In this document: in pieces, positions 5,875 to 10,252 of the stretch
Numbering within the stretch: position 1 is the first letter of the stretch
How the letters are laid out: the number at the start of each line of letters is the position of its first letter
Source of the DNA: UBA12276 sp041476285
GTDB taxonomy: Archaea > Micrarchaeota > Micrarchaeia > Micrarchaeales > Micrarchaeaceae
Direction of reading: 5' to 3'
NCBI GenBank assembly: GCA_041476285.1
Contig: JBGOTD010000025.1
Coordinates: 1-10,252 of the forward strand
Length of the DNA: 10,252 bases
Notes under the pieces: generated by a model
Database searches by the model: none
Seen by the model: the letters and a program-made list of their open reading frames with translations, nothing else
What the model was told of the DNA's origin: nothing
Translations under genes and position numbers: made by a program

Positions 5875-6609
5875 TTATTTTATATAAGAATCATATCCGT
5901 CCTTTTCAAGCTTTTCTATAAGCTCGTGGCCTCCCTCCTCTACTATCTTTCCGTCTACCATAACATGAACATATTTCGGCTTTATATATGATAGTATCCT
6001 GCTATAGTGCGTTATTATAAGAAGCCCAAGGTTTTCCTTGCCTGAAATGTTATTTACCGCACTCGATACGACTTTTATTGCATCGATATCTAAACCAGAA
6101 TCTGGTTCATCAAGAATCGCCAATTTTGGCTTTAATATGGATAACTGCAAAATCTCGGCTTTCTTCTTTTCACCACCCGAGAACCCCTGGTTAAGCGATC
6201 TTCCCAGGAAGTCTTCGCCCATCTTGAGCTCGCTTATGTTGGCTTTTATCTCTTTCATGAAGTCCTTAGTGCTTAAGGCACTGTCTCTTGAGGACTGCTT
6301 AGCAAGATGAAGAAAGTTTATGAACCCTACACCCTCTACTTCAACGGGGTTTTGGAATTGAAGAAAAAGTCCAAGCTTTGCCCTTTTGTCAGCAGTAAGG
6401 CCAAGTACGCTCTCGCCATCTATCAATATGTCCCCTTTTGTAACTATCGATTTTGGATGCCCCATTATTGTCCTTGCAAGTGTACTTTTTCCTGAACCGT
6501 TCGGTCCCATTATCACGTGGGTTTCGCCCTGCTCTATCTTGAAACTGACGCCCTTCAGTATCTCTTTACCTTCAATAGTAACATACAAGTCCTTGATTTC
6601 CAGTATCAT
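5875..6609 (-). CDS. sufC: SufC, ATPase of the SufBCD assembly complex
   Basis: 244 residues, a soluble ABC-type ATPase that binds SufB and SufD and drives cluster assembly. Walker A is GPNGSGKST (35-43). The Q-loop is in LQFQNPVEVEG (83-93), a segment typical of SufC. The signature is FSGGEKKK (143-150), where SufC proteins have EKK rather than the QRQ of transporters. Walker B plus D-loop is LAILDEPDSGLD (163-174) with E168, and the H-loop is H201. The ATG is 5 nt after AGTG, which overlaps the stop of the preceding HTH gene. There is no membrane segment, as expected. Confidence 0.96.
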   Translation of the reverse strand: MILEIKDLYVTIEGKEILKGVSFKIEQGETHVIMGPNGSGKSTLARTIMGHPKSIVTKGDILIDGESVLGLTADKRAKLGLFLQFQNPVEVEGVGFINFLHLAKQSSRDSALSTKDFMKEIKANISELKMGEDFLGRSLNQGFSGGEKKKAEILQLSILKPKLAILDEPDSGLDIDAIKVVSSAVNNISGKENLGLLIITHYSRILSYIKPKYVHVMVDGKIVEEGGHELIEKLEKDGYDSYIK

Positions 6610-6616
6610 AAAATCA

Positions 6617-6928
6617 CTATTTAACTATAAAATTGCAATCGAATTTTTTATTGTCCTGACACATAGTACACATTATCTTCTGCGCGCTCTTCTCGTCATT
6701 TTTTGCTATTCGCTCTACAAATTCTCTTAATGACTTTTTATCTATATTTACGTTTTTGTACTTATTTGGATTTTCCTTGAGATATTTACTTATTGCGGCC
6801 TGTGTGGTGCCAAGCATAAGGGCCGCCTGCTGTTGTTTTAACGAATACTCATCTACCATTACTTTTGCCGCCTTTAATCTGAATGCAGGTATGAACTTTT
6901 TTATTACTCTCTCGTAATTTGTAATCAT
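6617..6928 (-). CDS. HTH transcriptional regulator with C-terminal Cys cluster, inside the suf operon
   Basis: 103 residues. The segment around residues 29-50 (SLKQQQAALMLG, TTQAAISKYL) is a helix-turn-helix resembling the archaeal XRE-type regulators of COG2522. The preceding helix IPAFRLKAAKVMVDEY also fits that family. The C-terminus carries C87-x2-C90-x7-C98 (IMCTMCQ, FDC). By analogy with IscR and SufR, which sense cluster status through cysteine-bound clusters and control isc/suf genes, this is a candidate [Fe-S]-sensing autoregulator; that role is inference. The ATG at 6928 has GGTG exactly 5 nt upstream, immediately after the sufD stop. sufC begins 7 bases after its stop. A perfect palindrome in the operon promoter (9683-9699) is a possible target. 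Confidence 0.82.
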   Translation of the reverse strand: MITNYERVIKKFIPAFRLKAAKVMVDEYSLKQQQAALMLGTTQAAISKYLKENPNKYKNVNIDKKSLREFVERIAKNDEKSAQKIMCTMCQDNKKFDCNFIVK

Positions 6929-6937
6929 GATTCCACC

Positions 6938-8221
6938 TTACCTGTATTTGTAATGGCCTTTGAACATGTCTGTTTCGGTTGAATCGGAAGAACCGACCCA
7001 TATGTTCCTTGTATCCAATTTTGGAACTTTTCCATACTCTTTATTTTCAAGTTTGCTGTTTATCAAAGACATCGAAAGTTCCCTCATTATGGTATTCTGT
7101 ATTCTTGTCAAGTTGTTTGCAAAGAAACCGGTAACAAGGAGTTTTCTAACCCCGATTTCATCTATTCCTTTTGACATAAGATAAAATACTGATTCCGGAT
7201 CCACTGGTGAGGTGGCCGCCGAATGCGTTGCTTTTACGTCATTTTCATCTACAGACATGTCCGGCAGTCCGTTTATTCTGGCGCCCTTATCAAGCAATAT
7301 GCCCCTTTCATGTACGTAAGATTTTGCCTTTGTCGCACCCTTCTTAATCTTTGCAAAACCCTTCAGTATGCAAAATGAATCGTCCATTAGCGCCGCCTTT
7401 GATTCAAGGCTAGCATTTGTGTGCGGGGCAGCATTTACTATGTAAGTGCCTATGTCAAATTTCTGAGCAAAAGACCCGAAGATTATCTCATTTACCTCGA
7501 CTTTGCTTTCTTTACCGGCTGCTTCTATAACGTTTCTAACGCGCGTATGTGCCGCACCATTGTATACTGTATTGAATTTCATGTGAGATCTACTTCCAAT
7601 CCTGTTCTTGCAAAACACCAAAGACAGGGTATTTGAGTTTTCATTATGGATGTTGTTCAATTCCAGTTCTGAATCTTCCCCTAAGTTCAATTCATGTATT
7701 ATGCCAACGGATGTTTGCTTTTCTGCTATCGAGCCATAATACTCAAACATGTTAAGTTTTGAGTTTCTCCCAAGTTTTACCATCACTTTAGCGCTAAGCG
7801 GCTTGTTCGAATTGATTACAAGAACATTTATGTTCGCAGATTTATCATCGGGGACATCCACAGTAACAATCCTATCGGAACGGGCGTTTACATATGCAAC
7901 ATATTTGTCTTCATCACTTTTGTGCATAAGCTCATCGTGCATAGAGCCGAGCTTTTCTATTTTTTCAATCTTTACAAATGCGTTATTTGCCAAAGAGTCG
8001 GTACTGCCCAGCACTACGTCAAATTTTATACCGAATTTGCTATTCCATTCATCAAGAGTTGCACTGAGTGCCTGTTCATTAGAAGCATCCTGATTATTTT
8101 CGAAATTCTTAATGTCAAAAGGTATGTTGATGTAATATCTTTTATAGAGTTCGCCGGTCTCTTGCGGCAGCTTCTCATAATATTCAATAGCCTCTCTTGT
8201 AAATTCTTTGTAACTCTGCAA
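6938..8221 (-). CDS. sufD: SufD, scaffold subunit of the SufBCD complex
   Basis: 427 residues. The middle and C-terminal parts have the repeating hydrophobic/Gly pattern of the SufB/SufD beta-helix core. The conserved C-terminal element DVKATHSAATSPVDPESVFYL contains H333, at the place of the functional His of E. coli SufD (H360). The terminal helices (GVRKLLVTGFF) would contact SufC. The N-terminal helical part, EFTREAIEYYEKLP, is typical of SufD. The TTG start is supported by AGTG ending 5 nt upstream. It begins 17 bases after the sufB stop. Assignment as SufD rather than a second SufB follows from the shorter length, the absence of the SufB cysteine context and its position next to a clear sufB. 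Confidence 0.94.
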   Translation of the reverse strand: MQSYKEFTREAIEYYEKLPQETGELYKRYYINIPFDIKNFENNQDASNEQALSATLDEWNSKFGIKFDVVLGSTDSLANNAFVKIEKIEKLGSMHDELMHKSDEDKYVAYVNARSDRIVTVDVPDDKSANINVLVINSNKPLSAKVMVKLGRNSKLNMFEYYGSIAEKQTSVGIIHELNLGEDSELELNNIHNENSNTLSLVFCKNRIGSRSHMKFNTVYNGAAHTRVRNVIEAAGKESKVEVNEIIFGSFAQKFDIGTYIVNAAPHTNASLESKAALMDDSFCILKGFAKIKKGATKAKSYVHERGILLDKGARINGLPDMSVDENDVKATHSAATSPVDPESVFYLMSKGIDEIGVRKLLVTGFFANNLTRIQNTIMRELSMSLINSKLENKEYGKVPKLDTRNIWVGSSDSTETDMFKGHYKYR

Positions 8222-8238
8222 TTTATCACTAGCTAATT

Positions 8239-9663
8239 TTAGCCAACAGAATTTGACATGTCCAATTTGATAAGCCTTCTGAGCTCGAGCGAGTATTCCA
8301 ATGGCAAAGCTCTTGCCAGAGGATCAAGGAATCCAAGGACTACGGTTGTAAGTGCCTCCTCTTCGTTTAGACCCCTGGACATCAAATAGAATAATTGTTC
8401 TTCACCGACCTTTCCGGTACTTGCCTCGTGTGTTATGGTTGCATCATCCCTGTTTACTTCCATGTAAGGGAATGTGTTTGTCCTTGATTCATCATCAAGA
8501 AGCAGGGCATCGCATCTTACTGTGGATTTTACGTTCGACGCATTCTTTCCTATGTGCAAAAGCCCACGATATGTGGTTACACCGTCTCCGGATGAAACGC
8601 TCTTTGATATTATTTGTGAAGTTGTGTCTGGAGCAAGATGGTATATCTTTCCGCCCGAATCCTGCACCTGATGAGGACCAGCAACAGCTATTGACATTAT
8701 TTCGCCTCTTGCACCCCTTTCTTTTAAGAACACCGAAGGGTACTTCATATTCAGCTTGCTGCCTATATTGCCATCAATCCATTCGACATGTGCATTCTCA
8801 TACGCAAAAGCTCTCTGCGTAACTAGGTTATAAACATTTTTCGACCAGTTCTGTATTGTAACGTATCTTATATGGGCATCTTTATGGGCAACAAGCTCAA
8901 CAACAGCCGAGTGCAATGATGAACTCATATATATCGGGGCAGTGCATCCTTCTATATAAGTGACATCCGCGCCCTCGTCTGCTATTATGAGGGTCCTTTC
9001 AAATTGCCCTGCCTTTTCTGAATTAATTCTGAAATACGCCTGAAGTGGCATTTTTAGTTTTACCCCTTTTGGAATGTATATGAAACTTCCTCCGCTCCAG
9101 ACTGCAGTGTTCAAAGCAGCAAACTTGTTATCAGTCGGAGGTATTACTGTACCAAAATATTTCTTCAGGAGCTCAGGATATTTCTTTACTGCCTCGTCGG
9201 TACTAGTAAATACTACTCCCTCCTTTGCGAGATCCTCTCTTATATGGGAATAAACTACCTCTGAATCGTATTGTGCTTCCGCGCCTGCAAAGAATTTTCT
9301 TTCTGCTTCAGGTATCCCAAGTTTGTCAAAGGTCCTCTTTATCTCTTCAGGTACTGCATCCCAAGTATCTCCCTTCTTATCTGTGGGTTTCAGGTAGTAG
9401 TAAATGTCATTGTAATCTATCTCATTTAGATTTCCTCCCCATTGTGGCGTTGGTTTACTCAGAAACTGCTTGTAGCCCACAAGTCTTTTTTCCAGCATCC
9501 ATTCCGGTTCGCCTTTCATCGCAGATATTTCTCTCACAATTTCCTCAGAAAGACCCTTTTTGGTTTTGAACTTGTACTCAAAAGAGTCGTTAAACCCGTA
9601 GGTGCGCCTATACTCTTCATCTCCTACTACAACCTTCTCTACTTCGCCATTTGGGTTTTGCAC
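8239..9663 (-). CDS. sufB: SufB, cluster-assembly scaffold subunit
   Basis: 474 residues, full length for the family. SufB accepts sulfur and builds the cluster at the SufB-SufD interface. STVRCDALLLDD places C384 at the position of E. coli SufB C405. ITHEAST supplies H412 and E413, equivalent to H433/E434 at the interface. YIPKGVKLKMPLQAYFRIN (196-214) and YIEGCTAP (236-243) are strongly conserved SufB stretches. The GTG start at 9663 lies 5 nt after GGTG. First gene of the operon; its promoter contains a 17-bp palindrome. Confidence 0.97.
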   Translation of the reverse strand: MQNPNGEVEKVVVGDEEYRRTYGFNDSFEYKFKTKKGLSEEIVREISAMKGEPEWMLEKRLVGYKQFLSKPTPQWGGNLNEIDYNDIYYYLKPTDKKGDTWDAVPEEIKRTFDKLGIPEAERKFFAGAEAQYDSEVVYSHIREDLAKEGVVFTSTDEAVKKYPELLKKYFGTVIPPTDNKFAALNTAVWSGGSFIYIPKGVKLKMPLQAYFRINSEKAGQFERTLIIADEGADVTYIEGCTAPIYMSSSLHSAVVELVAHKDAHIRYVTIQNWSKNVYNLVTQRAFAYENAHVEWIDGNIGSKLNMKYPSVFLKERGARGEIMSIAVAGPHQVQDSGGKIYHLAPDTTSQIISKSVSSGDGVTTYRGLLHIGKNASNVKSTVRCDALLLDDESRTNTFPYMEVNRDDATITHEASTGKVGEEQLFYLMSRGLNEEEALTTVVLGFLDPLARALPLEYSLELRRLIKLDMSNSVG

Positions 9664-9682
9664 GAACTCACCTTTACGAATA

Positions 9683-9699
9683 TTATAACTCAGTTATAA
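9683..9699. promoter_or_regulatory. Perfect 7-3-7 palindrome, candidate suf operator
   Basis: TTATAAC-TCA-GTTATAA on the plus strand: both 7-bp arms match exactly. It ends 19 bases before the sufB GTG and lies just downstream of a TATA-like TTTAAATAC (minus strand, 9722-9714), over the transcription start that box predicts. Its upstream arm also resembles a second TATA box (ATTTATAA, minus strand, 9701-9694). A repressor bound here would block initiation. The HTH protein encoded in the operon is the obvious candidate binder. Confidence 0.55.
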
Positions 9700-9713
9700 A
9701 TCCCTTTTTCAAG

Positions 9714-9722
9714 GTATTTAAA
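9714..9722 (-). promoter_or_regulatory. Candidate TATA box of the suf operon
   Basis: TTTAAATAC on the minus strand, centred about 55 bases before the sufB start and 26 bases before the middle of the palindrome. A closer alternative overlaps the palindrome itself, so the true start of transcription is uncertain. Confidence 0.4.
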
Positions 9723-9787
9723 CTTTATGTTACAAATCAATAACAGCGATACAAAATTTGCACAACATACGAAAAATTCCAATAAAG

Positions 9788-9798
9788 ATAAATATATT
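9788..9798 (+). promoter_or_regulatory. TATA box of the P5C dehydrogenase gene
   Basis: ATAAATATATT, the same element found before the DUF929 and PAP2 genes. It lies 37 bases before the ATG at 9836. AGTG sits 6 nt before that ATG. Confidence 0.55.
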
Positions 9799-9835
9799 GA
9801 CAGAGAAGTTAGTCTGCTCATTTTAAGTGATCTGA

Positions 9836-10252
9836 ATGCCTAAAACTAAATTTACCAATGAATCTACTTACAAAAGTTATCTTGATAGCGGGAGAGAGAA
9901 TGAATTCGACCAACTATTCGACCAAGCAGTTGAAAACGTTAGGAAATCTTTTGACTTAAAATATCCGATGTACATAGGAGGGAAAGAAGTACATGCAAAT
10001 GAATCACTGGAGGAAAAATCACCAATAGATGGTACGGTCATAGGAAAATTTGCTAAAGGGACAAAGGAGCACGCAAGACTTACAATAGAAGAGGCACAAA
10101 ACGCCTTCAAGTCGTGGTCAACCACGGATTATAAGCAGAGAGTTTCAATATTTAGAAATGCGGCAGACCTTCTTTCTAAAAGAAAATTTGAAACCGCGGC
10201 AATAATCAGCTATGAGAATGGTAAATCAAGATACGAATCGATAGGAGAGGTA
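9836..10252 (+). CDS. L-glutamate gamma-semialdehyde (1-pyrroline-5-carboxylate) dehydrogenase, N-terminal part
   Basis: 139 codons are present and the frame is open at the right edge. The start MPKTKFTNESTY, then a Gly-Arg-Glu-Asn-Glu-Phe segment, KYPMYIGGKEV (residues about 43-53) and SPIDGTVIGKFAKGT are the characteristic N-terminus of the archaeal P5C dehydrogenase group of the aldehyde dehydrogenase superfamily. The later FKSWS, RVSIFRNAADLL and SYENGKSRYE segments fit the NAD-binding domain entry. The full protein should be about 500-540 residues, with the catalytic Cys and Glu beyond the window. The enzyme oxidises glutamate semialdehyde from proline or arginine breakdown to glutamate. 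Divergent from the suf operon across 172 bases. Confidence 0.9.
   Translation, partial: MPKTKFTNESTYKSYLDSGRENEFDQLFDQAVENVRKSFDLKYPMYIGGKEVHANESLEEKSPIDGTVIGKFAKGTKEHARLTIEEAQNAFKSWSTTDYKQRVSIFRNAADLLSKRKFETAAIISYENGKSRYESIGEV

Noticed and set aside
8352..8822. 156-codon open frame on the plus strand within sufB
   Set aside because: It lies wholly antisense to a full-length, motif-complete sufB and shows no recognisable family pattern.
1..10252. CRISPR array, insertion sequence, phage or defence genes
   Set aside because: No spaced direct repeats, transposase-like frames or terminal inverted repeats are visible. Genes are housekeeping-type with consistent composition.

Overview
The window is a compact piece of archaeal chromosome. 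The archaeal signs are TATA-box promoters close to the genes, a tRNA-Trp with an intron at the canonical archaeal position 37/38, tRNAs without an encoded CCA end, a DUF929 thioredoxin-like protein, and an archaeal type of P5C dehydrogenase. The base composition is AT-rich and intergenic gaps are very short. The gene content would fit a Thermoplasmata or an ARMAN/DPANN-like (Micrarchaeota, Parvarchaeota) genome, but I cannot place it more precisely from the sequence alone.

Layout. Positions 1-72 are the tail of an unrecognised plus-strand gene, converging on a membrane-anchored DUF929 CxxC protein (minus). A palindromic TATA element at 906-915 lies between that gene and the divergent, intron-containing tRNA-Trp(CCA). 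Then come a PAP2-family membrane phosphatase (minus) and a carbamate kinase (minus). The kinase is divergent from a HAD-family hydrolase (plus). The hydrolase is followed by tRNA-Gln(UUG) and an AlaX-type alanyl-tRNA editing protein (both plus). AlaX converges, with one base between the stop codons, on a six-gene suf operon that runs leftward from 9663 to 4176: sufB, sufD, a small HTH regulator with a C-terminal Cys cluster, sufC, sufS and a sufU/iscU-like scaffold. After a 172-base divergent intergenic region, an L-glutamate gamma-semialdehyde (P5C) dehydrogenase starts and runs off the right edge.

How the genes work together. The suf block is a self-contained iron-sulfur cluster factory: SufS releases sulfur from cysteine, SufU receives it or scaffolds a cluster, and SufBCD assembles clusters using ATP. 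The embedded HTH protein has three C-terminal cysteines. A perfect 7-3-7 palindrome (9683-9699) lies in the sufB promoter. Together they suggest feedback control by cluster status. The remaining genes are unrelated housekeeping or metabolic genes.

Most genes carry a (G/A)GTG Shine-Dalgarno core exactly 5 nt before the start codon (sufB GTG, sufD TTG, HTH ATG, sufC ATG, sufS ATG, sufU TTG). DUF929 and PAP2 have no such element before their first conventional start codon (TTG). Both instead have a nearly identical leader, GGGTGTTTG(A/G)ATA, in which an in-frame ATA sits at exactly the 5-nt spacing and restores a sensible N-terminus. That makes AUA initiation a serious possibility and is the most unusual signal here. 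The second is the tRNA-Trp intron, which has a box C motif and a 7-nt antisense match to the anticodon loop, resembling the intron-encoded methylation guides of euryarchaeal tRNA-Trp.
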